A stretch of DNA of 64,000 nt. Source: Polytrichum commune (Eukaryota > Streptophyta > Polytrichopsida > Polytrichales > Polytrichaceae). Shown in pieces: positions 46,130-58,386 of the stretch. Location of the stretch: contig OX485809.1 in NCBI GenBank assembly GCA_950295325.1, positions 9,116,001-9,180,000 on the forward strand, read 5' to 3'. The translations under genes were made by a program, and so were the position numbers. The notes below the pieces were generated by a model. The model did no database searches. It worked only from the letters and a program-made list of their open reading frames with translations, and was not told the DNA's origin. Within the stretch, counting starts at the first letter, position 1. Each line of letters opens with the position of its first letter.

Positions 46130-46345
46130 AGGAGATTTTTGGGCATGATCAGTTGAGATCCTAGTGTTTGCAAGTCTAACCAGTTACATGTTGACATCCT
46201 TCAGTTTTCCTTGATTAAATTGGGGGATATTCTACAGATTCCTCTGAAATGATCGGTAATTTTCCTGCAGTCGTGAACTTCAACCGGTTATTTCTCAAAC
46301 TCAACCGGTTCATCTGTAACTAACTGCCGGCCGGTTCTCCCCGAT
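46130..46345 (+). repeat. Dispersed repeat family D, longest copy
   Basis: Collinear with 16990-17110 and with the minus strand of 35025-35235. It contains two AACCGGTT palindromes and a GCCGGCCGG word. Confidence 0.65.
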
Positions 46346-48820
46346 CATAGCTCCAGACTCTTCCTTTTTCTGGCAAAAACGCAACACAGCACCAACTATA
46401 CATGACAATGTGAGGCTTGCCCATGCAATCACAGAGCCTCCCAAACATTTTTGGGGCACTACCCAAACAAGCATGGATGCGGCTCCCGCTGCAGCCCCGG
46501 GAAAGGAGAATGGGTTGAACTCTAGATCCACACCAACTAACCGAACCAAGGAACAGGTGGCTGCATCTACAATTGCAGCGGGGAAAAAAATGCAACATCA
46601 AGGGCCAAGCACAGCAAAGACTACTTGGAGGGGAGCAGCCACGAGTGGGGCTACAGCAGCGCTTGCACTGAGCACAACATCGCAAGGAGTGGCTACGCCA
46701 AGGGCAGCAACCAAGTTAAGGTTGCTTCGAATATCCATGTTGGAACAAGCAGCCATGCATGCTCTTGAAGGCTACAGCAAACCCAGCTACATTAGACGGA
46801 CGAAGGAGGAGGAGACCACTACCCGGGGGGCGACGCTGAATGATCTGCAAGGGATGGCGAAATCTCACAGGCCGAAGCAAGAGATGGAGACTCCACACCA
46901 ACAGATGAAGGAGTAGCGATCGAACCCATCCACGGAAAAGGTTGTGGCTCCAGCAGCAAGCTGAAACTGACACTCATGTCAGAGCATCACCACCCATCCT
47001 ACAAAATGCAGGGTGGATCATCCTCACAATAAGTTCAAGTCACTCGGTTTGCAAGTCGGGTGACCCACCCATGACTTGTATATAAGGTGATAAAACAAGG
47101 AAGAAACAAAAGCAAGATGAATCTCATTGGCACCTTGGAAATCGGAGAGGAATATGGAGTTTGTCCTTTGTTGTTTAGGGGGGCTCCTTTTTTGTTTTGG
47201 GGGCGGAGCTCCGACTTGCAGAATGACCCCAATTTGCAAGCCAACCTCAACTTCCAAGCCGGCCCTACCAACAAATCATCCGTTTTGCAAAATGGGTGGG
47301 GCACTTTTGCAAGCCGCCTCTCACAATATAAGTTCAAGTCATCCGTTTTTGAGGATGGGTGGTGATGCTATGAGATCCCACAACCGGAGTCCGAAGCCAC
47401 AACTTTGATGTTGTGGTCACCTAGAAAGTGGAGTGAAGGCTAGCAAGATAGGGATCCAAGAAACAACTACTACTAAAAGCGACACGGCAACCTCGGAGGG
47501 TGACACAAACAGCCGACATGGCAAGCCTAGGGACAAGGGAGGAAACGACTCCACATGCCCAAGAGAAATGCCTGGAGCCAAAGCCTAAGGGCCTGTTTAC
47601 ACCATGATGGACCATGAAGTCGGTCGGACTATGGAAGACGGCCTTTTGTCCAATTAAAAAATCATCGGTTTATAAAGCCCTTGGGTCCCTCACTAGGTGT
47701 AAACCGAATGTGGATCAAGAGGACTAACCATGCACCAAAAAGTGAATGTGTTGATTTTTTTACTATATGTCCAAAAAGGACATTTTTGACAAAGTAAAAT
47801 CAAGTTTGAACATTCTCTTGTCTTGTTTTGTCTTTATCTTCTTTTTCTCAAAAAAAAATTCATTCAAATTGTATTATTACAGTATTTCTCTACCATAGGC
47901 CCTTGCCTTTTCTATCAAAGCATCTTTTTTTCTTTTTACACCACAAAACCAGTTGGACCAGGTCAGTGGATGATGTAGGCCTTAAAATATGTCTTTTGGG
48001 GACCTTGAATTTCATGGTCACTCTGACATTTTTTTTCCCTCAGTGGAAACCGAAGTGGTCTTGGGACGAGTTCAACAGCCAATCACAAATTTTACAGGGC
48101 CTTGGGACGACGCCATGGTTCATTGTGTCAATAACCCCTAAGGTAGCCGAGCTCCAAAACTAGAGGGCCAAGTTTGAAACCCAACTGCCATAAACACATA
48201 GTAATTTCTCGTCCAATATTGCAATGGAAAATATAAAAGAATTGTCACCCTAGCAATGACATGATTCCCTCACCTTAGGGAGCACCAATAGAATTCATCC
48301 CAAAGACCCAATTAAATGCATACAATGAGAACAATGAATATATCTACAATGTTATCCTAGCTAGCATTGGATTAGATAGCCCTACCATATCTCAAGAATG
48401 AAGAGGAGGCTATGGTCATATTACACCCAATAAGTTCCCGGAATCCCAATTAGTTGAATACCCCTATCCACAATAGTGTGGCAAACCTGATTGCCCTTGG
48501 CCAACATATAATAACTCCAAGGCAAGGCAAACTATGAGAACTCCAAGGCTAGACACATCTATGAAGAAAATGATTAGGATGTATGGCCACTTACCTTTTA
48601 TTTTTATTTTTATTTTTATTTATGAAATAAAACATCATCACCCTTCATACCCGTGGTCATAATGGGGTCTTCATGATCGAGAAAATATTTTGAAAGTAAT
48701 TTGTTTCCTTAACTCCTTAACACTGAGAGTGGATGTTGTCATGATAAAAGAATACAAACTCAAAGGAAACTCTTTGGAACACTTAAGATCACAACGCATG
48801 TTAGGATCCTAAATAACATT
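46346..48820. other. Anonymous DNA around a MITE
   Basis: The open frame 46410-46916 on the plus strand (168 codons, Ala/Thr-rich then acidic and Lys-rich) begins with a plausible ATG but shows no known domain. It could be a decayed gag or ORF1 and I do not call it a gene. An ATTTTT microsatellite lies near 48597-48624. Nothing else is recognised. Confidence 0.4.
46983..47369. mobile_element. Putative 387-bp MITE
   Basis: The left end AGCATCACCACCCATCCT and the inverted right end AGGATGGGTGGTGATGCT form TIRs. AAGTTCAAGTCA repeats occur just inside both ends (about 47032 and 47330). No target duplication or gene is obvious. Confidence 0.6.
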
Positions 48821-51800
48821 GTGTTGACCCAAGAGACACTCCATTGGGCTAAAATTTCCAGGCAATACACAGTTTTCTTGAAGCTTGATTCTTCAAAAGC
48901 TTACGACAAAAGTCTCATGGGTCTCTCTTTTTCCACCTCATGCAGAAGATCAACAATTGTGAACATCTCATTAGCTCGGTTTTTGAGAATGTCTATGTTG
49001 TAATCAACTTCAACAGTAACCTTGGGGAAATTTTGGGGTTGAGAGAGGAGGGAGGCAAGGTTGCCCACTCACACCCTACATTTTCATAATTGTTGGAGAA
49101 ATTCTTACCCACTTTTAAGTGATCAAGAAAGCAGTGACGGAAGGCATGTTGAAGGGCATTGTTCTCTGGGGGGGGAGAATAGAGTATCTCTCAATATGAT
49201 CATGATTCCTCACTCATGGTTGAGAGGGACAAACAATATGTGGATGAGCTAGTAAGACTCCTTCGGGTCTTTAGTGAAGCCTCTAGAATGGAAATTAATT
49301 GGGATGATTATTGAAGCACCATGAAACTCTCACTGGCAAGGCAAGTGGCCCGCAAGAGGTCATTTATAACCATGTCTTGCTCCCCACCTTGTGGTTTTTT
49401 ATTACAATATTGGGGGATCCAACAAGGTTCTTAGTAAAATGAAAGGCATGATTTGTAAGTATCTCTAGTCAAGCGAGGAACAACTCACATGCACTAGAGT
49501 TAGTTGGAAAGAATATTGTTTGAAAAAGAAGTTCAATGGACTTGGTTTGTAAATCTAGAGGCTGCCAAAATTAGTTTTCTTTGTAAATATGTTGTTGAGG
49601 CAATGGAACCAAACGAATCTAATCTCTAGCTCATGTTTAGATATAGATAAGTCGTGTACAACCCACAATGAAGACAAAGTTGGGGGGTTAGTCTTGATTG
49701 GTTCACTAATAAGCAACATCTTGGATTCTCTAGCTCCAAAGTCTGGGGGCACATATGTAAAGCTTGTAAAGTTATGGTGACATGGATCTATCAACTCCCT
49801 CCCTCCCCCCCCCCCCCTCCTTGCACTATTCAATAATGTATTATTCTACCCCTTGTATAACTAGGCATCCAAATCGGACCCTCTTCCTTCCCTTTTTGTT
49901 ACTCCTTATTACAGTAATAAATTTGGTACAATATGAGGAACGTTATCTCGACTACAACATTCTACTAGGTCTTACCTTATTTTATGCTATGGTCCTACCG
50001 TGATGCTGATTCTAGTGTATCACTACATACTACTTCATTGTTACTTCTACCAGTCCTATCATATTACTGGTTAGTGGTACCACTACCATATATGCTTGCG
50101 ATTATGACTCTCTACCAGGTTTCGGTTATTGTTGATACTACCAAATCCTCCCTTTACTTCGTCCGTGTCATTCTTCCTTGGATACTTTTCTATTTGATAG
50201 ATGACATCATCCACCTTACCCTAACAAGTAGCCTAACATCATCTTTTAAGTACTTTGCCCACCTGGATACTTATAAGGTCTTCGGGGACACTAAAATGAC
50301 CACCCTACTTCTGACCTTCCCAGTAGTACTCAAATCACTGGTGTTGGGCAATTTCTCATACTACTGCATTATCACATGAATCTCCCTTATCAGTGGCTCA
50401 TATTGCTCAACAACACACACTACCGTCCTAATGCTACTCTTCCAGTAATCAGAAGCCCTTAACCAACTTTGTTGCCTTTCCAACTACCGTTATTCCACCA
50501 TTTTCATATCGACTCAAAGTGTTACCATCCCACTTATCCTTAAGTCAAACTCCGTAATACTATTATTATACCAGAATATCGGCTCCTTCCTTCTACTTTA
50601 TACGAATCCAGGCTCTTACTTGAATACTACTTTCTAACTTTATCATAGTTGTTCATAACCTACTATCTCCTTAATCCTACATATTGAGCCTTTATCTACT
50701 TGGTTGATTCTCTTCATAGCTATCAATTTATGTTTCAAAGGAACAATACAACACTACCATTCAATATATACAATCGAGCCAGGATGTATCATCACAACCA
50801 TACATATCTTCTCTTGTACACATACTTGGAGATAACTTCAACATGCATTCATTCCAAGAGGTAATCTAACATTGACTCTTCATACAAACTAGTCACACCA
50901 AAACAATGTTCCTCTTCTCCTAAATCCTCACAAGTCTTTGCCTAATCCTACTTCTTATCCTAACCGATCCAGAAAATAGTGGTCATTTTTTAATGAAACC
51001 TTCTATCCTATCCTTATCCAATCCTCTTTTCTAATCCTTATCTACTCACTTTTACCACTCTTACCACTGTAAAATAAAGCAACTTCCACCACTAACATGC
51101 ACTCTCATGGAACTCCATCACTCAAGCATTTGTCGGTTTATTGGTCTTGAACTTATAGGTAATGGTTTCTTGTGTGCACATGAACTCTATTGTAAAGGTA
51201 TCTAATGTGTTGATGACATTTGGAATAGTGAGAACTAGACCTTTCTCTCATGGGAGGAGGCACATGCTAAGCTCAACCGTAATGTTACAGATGTAGAGGG
51301 TTGGGCCAGGTTCACCAGTAAAATCATTGACCAATGTCAAAACTTTCTTGAGGTTAATCCAAACATTATGTTTCCTAGTCAATGGATTGATCTCTACTAC
51401 GATGGAGCAGTGGGCCCTACTTTTGTGGTTCAATGCTCAAAGGACTATACTCCTTCATGTATGCACCACCATCACCTCTCTATGCCTCTCCCGCTTAAAT
51501 GTTTCATGGCGGGCACCCACTCCCAATGTCTTAGCAAATGGGAGAACCCTACCGGAGAGATGGTTGGTTTTTTCCATAAGGTCAAATCATTTGTACTACT
51601 AGAGGACAAAAGAAACAAGAGATCACCTTCTTCTATGGTAGAATGGCAACTCTTGGGTGGAACCCATATCTATGACCACTAGTGCTAGGTGGAAGAGCTC
51701 CGTTTCCTTAACTACACCACCAAATTTGGGGGAGGCTATCTTAGCAATAGAGTAGTTGGGATGCCTTGGGCGGAGGACAAATGTTAAGGCTACCTCCCGT

Positions 51801-52425
51801 GGAACTACAAGTTTACTGGACACAAGTGTGGGATCTACCCACTCCGGTGAAGACGATGCTTTTATATTGTCCATCCAGCATAAGGCTACTGCAATCAATG
51901 AATGAAGGGCACATATCTCCCTGGCTTCTATCTCCACACAATGTGTCTTTTGTCTCCAAAATACGAGCAAGTAGGTCAAACAGAAATTTTGGATTTGCAT
52001 TCAAGCCCATGAAGCCTAGCGATGGGCAACTATTATCAAACATGATTTTTGTGGGGTTAATTAGAACCGGCAACTATGACAATTTGGAAACAAATTCTCT
52101 TTGGAATAAGGATTCACAAGAAGTTTGTCAAAGAGACTAAGATTTGGCATCTCCTCCATGGCATTACATTTTGGACGATTTAGATCAAGCGTAATGATAG
52201 GGTGTTCAATCAAGAACAATGGCAAGAGTCCATGGTTAAACACCTCATTTGGGATGACTTGGTTATGTACGCCAAGGTGGCTTGGGAGAGGGTGGTTAAA
52301 TGTATTATTGTTAGCTCTTACTGAGCTAAAGCCCTCCTCAAAAGCTTCACCCAAACGTGGGGAGCTAGGAATGTTCTTTGTAGGAGGGACAAGTTGAAAA
52401 TCACTTGGAACTGGAAGTGACAACG
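48821..52425 (+). pseudogene. L1-like LINE, reverse transcriptase to 3-prime end, split by an insert
   Basis: In several frames on the plus strand I recognise an L1-type reverse transcriptase: FLKLDSSKAYDK (48868 on), a VYVVINFNSNLGE block (about 48990), and a D-x-D-SSLMVE box (about 49200, normally ADDSS) followed by EASRMEINW. After the insert at about 49801-51079, further LINE sequence resumes (CAHELYCKG, FLSWEEAHAKLN, ICNITVELS region) and ends with WTIWIKRNDRVFNQEQW and the terminal GARNVLCRRDKLKITWNW (about 52360-52420), as in zinc-knuckle plus RNase-H-like tails of plant LINEs. Multiple stops and shifts make it dead. The endonuclease half is missing upstream. Confidence 0.8.
49801..51079 (+). 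mobile_element. Pyrimidine-rich insert inside the LINE
   Basis: The insert is C/T-rich and G-poor on the plus strand and begins with a poly-C tract. It is flanked by similar CAACTCCCTCCCT and CAACTTCCACCACT sequences, which may be an imperfect target duplication, and its right edge is A-rich (GTAAAATAAAG). This would fit a retroposed sequence. The open frame 49984-50379 encodes only a hydrophobic, compositionally driven peptide and is not called a gene. Confidence 0.55.
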
Positions 52426-53756
52426 TATTTAGGTAGCAAATAGGCACTTTGTTGGGTCATTGGTGGTTTGGGGGTTGTCCTTGGTTGGGTAGTTTGATGG
52501 GGTCCGGATCTCTTTGTTTACTCTTTACATGGCAGTGTGGTGCATCCGAGGGGCTCCACCTCCCCTAGATGTGGCATGTCTTACTTGGTTCTTAATACAT
52601 TAAGGCATTGGTTTTTTGGCCTTCTATCTCAAACACAACAAAACATTAAACATAGAAGATATTTTCAAATCACACCTTTGTTTCATCATATCTTTGAGAA
52701 AATATGTAATACGGTACTCACATGAGTCTTTGATAAGCTCACATGAAATATGAATTTAAGGTCGACAGCCATGGTTTGGTTGGGATTTGGTTATTTTTCT
52801 TATTAGGACGCCTATATTTGAGTGGTATGTGGTTTTGTGTGGCTCTAAGAATGGACACCAAAAGACATGTGTTTGAAAGAAGTTGGGTTGCATGCTCAAA
52901 ATATGTTAATTATCCTAGGTTCAATACTTAACATAAATGGGGGGCCCTATATAATCGTTAATATTATTCATACAAGCTCCAAAATTTATAAGGAAAGTGG
53001 CTACAACCTTGACTTGGATTTGCTAACCATCTTGCACTAATCGTATGTTTTATATCCTAGGAAAAGTGAGCTAGTTGAAGAAAAACACACACAAATTGAA
53101 GATCCACCTACCTTAAGGGTCTCCATTGTCAAATGTTGAGCACACACATATTTGCTAATTCAAGTGCAAAATCAAGCAATGAAATGAAATTGATTTTCAA
53201 CTCTACAAAGCCAAAAAGGCTTCAATGGGACTAAATGTAATACATCAAGATAGTGATAAGAAGATTGATAGTGATGGAGTGTAGTGGCCGCCATGAGATA
53301 AAAGCTAATATTGACTTGGTGGTCAAAGTGGAAGAAAAACTCGAGACTACCTAGTTATGAGCCCAAAATGGTTGCTCATATTTGTTTTATGTTTAGAATT
53401 TACTTAGAATTGCACTTGAAGTTGCTATTAAAACAATTAAAAGTATTAAAAAGAGTGAGGCTTGGTGTGGAGTTATGTTTTAGGCCTTAAGCTTTTTTTG
53501 TGGTTAATTAGAAGCTTAGTGGCATTAGGGAGTGTTTTGGTTAGGGGAGTAGTGTTTGATGAGGCAAGGGGAAGGGCCTTGGGTTTAAACGTTTGATTTA
53601 GGACATGTTTGTGTTGGTTTAGGGGGTGAGAGTTTAGGGGATAAGATAAGGTCCTACTAAGTAGGGAGAAGGTGAGGGGTTAAGCCCTCTTAGTTTTTGT
53701 GTGTTCTCTCTCTTCTTTGGGTGTGGAGCGAAGGAGGAGCTCGAGGAGCTCAAGGT
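52426..53756. other. Anonymous AT-rich DNA
   Basis: No gene recognised. The stretch 53460-53750 becomes GT-rich and precedes the minisatellite. Confidence 0.5.
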
Positions 53757-54365
53757 GGAGCTACTGATTCTTTTGAGCTAGCTGGAATGGCGTCGGCCAA
53801 GGGCCTGATTCAAGGGGAGCTACTGATTCTTTTGAGCTAGCTGGAATGGCCTGATTCAATCTGGCTAAGGGTTTGAGCTAGCTGGAATGGCTGTCGGCCA
53901 AGGGCCTGATTCAAGGGGAGCTACTGATTCTTTTGAGCTAGCTGGAATGGCCTGATTCAATCTGGCTAAGGGTTCGAGCTAGCTGGAATGGCCGTCGGCC
54001 AAGGGCTTGATTCAAGGGGAGCTACTGATTCTTTTGAGCTAGCTGGAATGGCTTCGGCCAAGGGCCTGATTCAATCTAGCTAAGGGTTCGAGCTAGCTGG
54101 AATGGCCGTCGGCCAAGGGCCTGATTCAAGGTGGAGCTACTGATTCTTTCGAGCTAACTGGAATGGTCGTCGGCCAAGGGCCTGATTCAAGGTGGAGCTA
54201 CTGATTCTGTTGAGCTAGCTGGAATGGCTTCGGTCAAGGGCCTGATTCAAGGTGGAGCTACTGATTCTGTTGAGCAAGCTAGAATGGCCTTCGGTCAAGG
54301 GCATGATTCAAGGTGGAGCTACTGATTCTTTTGGGTAAGCTTGAGTGGCCTTCGGCCAAGGGGGT
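53757..54365 (+). repeat. Higher-order minisatellite
   Basis: The recurring core is GAGCTAGCTGGAATGGC, starting at about 53775, 53834, 53875, 53935, 53976 and on. Long units of about 60 bp (adding the GTCGGCCAAGGGCCTGATTC and GGAGCTACTGATTC parts) alternate with short units of about 41 bp (adding CAATCTGGCTAAGGGTT), giving a repeat of about 101 bp in the left half. The right half is simple long units with more substitutions. Confidence 0.9.
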
Positions 54366-55629
54366 GAGGTACGGATTTCCAAGCCAGTTATTGAACCGGA
54401 TATTGAATTGGTCGTGAGCTTGACCGGATATTGGAAAAGGCCAAGGGCCAAGGGCATTAGGGGGAATTGGTTTCATATAAATGAGAGGGTGGCCTAGGGG
54501 GATGAAATGTTGGTAAGGAGTTGAGAGTTGAGGGTTGGGGTGTAAATTAGTGTAGGGAAAAGGGGAGAAATAGGGAAGAGCATTTTTTAATGCTTGTATT
54601 CTTATTATGGAATAAATTGGTGTGCAAGAATTGATGGGAATTGAAATGGAGTTTTATGAAGATGGTAAGAGGGAGTTGTGTGAACTTGAATGTGATCCCC
54701 ATTCCCTCACCCGGACTAGGACGCTTAAGGGTGGGTGGTTTGGCCTCACACTAGTCCTGCATTTTGAAAAGTGCATCTAAACTTCAAAGTCTTTGTAATA
54801 AGTACACGGGTGTCCTTTGGCAAGATTTTCATTTCCCTTCATTTATTATCATAAAAAATTACTGAATTTCCATTTCTTTATTTGTTGAGATAGAAAGCAA
54901 TGTGCTAACACCAAGAAGATGTCTTGGAATTTGTGTTGCATTAGCAAATCTAAGATGAGATATCAACACAAGTTGGATTATGAATTGGATCTCCCTTTAT
55001 GTAGTCATAATTATCAACAACGCATGGGTATTGGTTCCTTGGATGGATACTTTAGTTTCCTATAAGTGTTGACTATTGAATGTAAAGTAATTAAAATAAG
55101 ACGTAATGCAATATCCTTTAAACATGTGTCTTTATGTTGGTTGAACTCTTAGATCCTCACTTAACACACACCATTCAAATATAAGTGTTTAATTAAGAAA
55201 AGGAACCAAATAATACCCGCATACCTTACTTGTCTTATTTACTGGCCCCCTAATTTCTCCATATTTAATCCTTTGCAAACATTCTCCACCTTTTACCAGT
55301 TGTGTGGCCAGTCAATTTTGATGGCATGAAGCCCTAGAATGACTAAAAAATAAGCATGCCAAACATTATATTGAGGAAATATGCAACCATCAAATTTTCA
55401 TCATCAAATAATTTTAGAGTAGACATACCCATTTTCAATTACCCCCCCCCCCCCAAACTTAATACATAGAGTCCTCTAAAGTCGTGACATTCCACACATG
55501 TAGTTGTCATTTTCTAACGTGATAGAAAAGCTGTAAAGTTTGACACATGTCGCCATCACATTCAGCATGATGGAAAGAGTAAGTTAAAAGGGCACGGATT
55601 TGGGTTTTTTGAAAAGTGAACCAATTGTA
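54366..55629. other. Anonymous DNA with a poly-C tract
   Basis: No gene recognised. A run of about 14 C lies at 55442-55455. Confidence 0.5.
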
Positions 55630-55968
55630 CACCCGAGCCTTTATAATATCACCCTCGGTAATGTCACTCCCTCTCTTATATCCTAAAACCCTACGGAACA
55701 GATGTGCTCAGTTTGAACCTCCCTCTTTGTTGTCATATTTCACTCCCATATATATTCGGTTTTGACATTGAAGTAATCTACCAAAGAATTTAAACCACAC
55801 ACTCGCATGCATCATGTTGTCATTATTGCAATGTCGACTTTATGTTATTTGATAATGTCACCACTATAGTATTTATGTATTATCATGCATCCATGTTAAC
55901 ACTATGCACCTCCTTTTAAAGTTGTGCACTTTGGTTGCCACAAGCATGATATTAGAAAGGTTAGAGTG
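55630..55968. mobile_element. Pogo-derived MITE, 339 bp
   Basis: TA flanks both sides (55628-55629 and 55969-55970). The ends CACCCGAGCCTTTATAATAT and AAAGGTTAGAGTG are diverged versions of the termini at 24477 and 26278, and CTCGGTAATGTCAC matches the subterminal words. No transposase remains. Confidence 0.75.
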
Positions 55969-55970
55969 TA

Positions 55971-58219
55971 CTCAAGTTTTCATCTCCCAATTATTAGAAA
56001 TAGGTCAACCTATGCTGTGAATACGGGTCATGAGAGAATCTTGCCTTTGAAAACTTACAATAATTTTAAAACTTGGAAATAAATTGTGATTCTTTGATTA
56101 AACTTTGTGATATCAATTTCCAGACTTGTGAAAAATCACTCCAATGTCACACATGTACTACACTTATGTGACATTGCTTAAGTTTTTGAGAAATGGATTT
56201 GTCTACTCTATGTGATAAACTGTACATGGTTGAATTGATTGATTGAATGGGAGGTGTTGTCCCTAAAAAGGAATCAAGATGACCATGACATTAAGACTAA
56301 AGTATTGTAAGCTAATAGCAGGTTGTGCGGAAAATAGTTCAAAATAATTAAGCCTAATTTTTTGGAATTCATTGGGCTAGATGGCCTAAATGAAAGAAGA
56401 AAAAAAATCATCAAAATGCCTAAGTTTTAGAAAACTTGGTGCACTGTAAAGGTCAATCCAAAGTCATGAGTGAATTAAAATAAAGTTACAACACATGGAT
56501 TTCTATGTAGGATATGCTATGTGCCTAAATAAATAAATATACATATACATATTTGCCTAGGTTCGCACAGATTGCTTAAGCCTTTTTTTGGAAATTAATT
56601 CATTACTAGGCAAAACTTGTCCAATGTGCTATCAACTTGCAATATATGTTGTGATAGTTTAACTTGTGAAGAACTCATTGGCGTCATTGTGCAACTTATG
56701 AGAGGTGCTAAAGGGGCATACCAAAAGGTGCAAAATGAGCTCAACCCTCAATGGTCCAATATAGAATAGTCTTCCTTCAAACCTCCAGACCAATCCCAAG
56801 CATGCACTAAAAACTTATCAAACATGAAACTATCAAACTCCCAACTAGAATTTTCATTGAATTGAAGGATAACTCTATTGTGTTACTAAATCGATTAAGA
56901 TTATGGTAGAGGATATGCATATGCTTGCCACTAATTTGTAATCCATCTGGGATTTAAGTAAATCTAGATTGATGCATGAATTTTGGACAATTCCAACTCC
57001 TAATATGACATACACTAGATTGCAAAACTACACAAATTTGGTGCTTGACGAACATGGATTACAAACATTTGAAGTTGTGGTTGTTTGAAGTGCACATCCC
57101 CTATTATTTTGGACAAGTGGTTTGTTCAAATATACTTAAAATGCCATTTAATCCGTGATGTGTGCATCACATTGTCAATATTCATAGTTTAGTGCTCATG
57201 AGTTTCCAACACCATGTAGAATCATCTCTACCAAAAATTCTAGTACTAAATGGGTCACAATGACAGGGCTTTTGAGCTCCTTTCAAGACAAGATAGTGAG
57301 ATTTTGTTGATGTTGCCTTATTTTTAGTGATTTTTTTTAATAAAAGTAGCCCTCCTTAAATTAGCTCTATCCTTCAATTGAGATTTTCCAATCAAGAATA
57401 AGATGGAAATAGGGTGCAAATACTATAGAAATTTGTGAAGAATACAACGTACAATACTATGCATTATTCTAATCTCTTGAACACATGATTGTAAATCTTT
57501 CTTCAATCTTTCAAACTAAGTTGTACATAGGTTGGCCTTGAGCATTGGGACATACTTAAATAATATCCCAACTTTATGAACACTTACAATCAAAAACTCA
57601 TACATGGATTCATACTATGTCCAGAATTCAAATTTCTAATTCAACCATATATATGTAGGGATTTCTATGTGCTTTGTAACAACTTCATTTTCTTTTTTGC
57701 GTGAATTACTTTGAAGATCAAAAGTAGTTCATCTTAAGTCATTTAACTTCTAGGAAACACACCGGGGGATCGTTAAGCGTTTAGTGATCTTGTGGCTTTG
57801 CAATTCACATAGATGGCCAACTTCCTCATGAGAATGGAAAGAGTAACATTGTCTATAATGATGACATGAATGAGGTCCGTTCATTCCTAATCAACCATAT
57901 GGTCTCATCACCTAGTTATTGCAGGTGGGCCGACATTGTCACCTCTATAACATTTAAGGGTCACTTGAATGTCATGAAGTGTTTAGTACATGTGCAATCA
58001 TCTTTTCTCCTACAAAATATCACTTTGTCCCTCCAAAGATCAATGACACCCATCAACATCCCTCCTAAACGAAGGTTCAAGCACCGGAACGACTTAAATC
58101 AATGCAATAAATGTGAAGTTTGAGAAGAGAACAACTACGTGTTGTCATATGTCGTGTAGAACTAATGAAGGGACTCATGCATTTTCTTTATCTAGTTATT
58201 ACACTCATTAGTCTTATTA
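55971..58219. other. Long anonymous AT-rich stretch
   Basis: No exon, RNA gene or complete repeat is recognised. The open frame 57866-58123 has no known motif. Confidence 0.5.
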
Positions 58220-58386
58220 GTGTGGGTCACCATTTGGAATTATGCATTGCTTCAACATTTCATTGAGAGTATCATTTTACATCCAAATAACATAAATAGT
58301 TAGCATGCACATTAAGAAACTTGGTAAAGTTGACAGTTAAAGAAAAAAGTTATAGCAACACATAGCTCCAAATGGCAAACCCACAC
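58220..58386. mobile_element. MITE family E, copy 2 (167 bp)
   Basis: The ends GTGTGGGTCACCATTTGGAA and, inverted, GTGTGGGTTTGCCATTTGGA match copy 1 at 22915. TATTAG-like bases flank both ends. Confidence 0.75.

Noticed and set aside
46410-46916. 168-codon Ala/Thr-rich gene
   Set aside because: It is the longest frame in its area and starts with ATG, but no domain, splice site or homologue is recognisable. It is kept only as a note in the spacer entry.
49984-50379. 131-residue hydrophobic, membrane-like protein
   Set aside because: Hydrophobic residues follow from T/C-rich codons in a pyrimidine-rich tract. There is no supporting exon or family motif.
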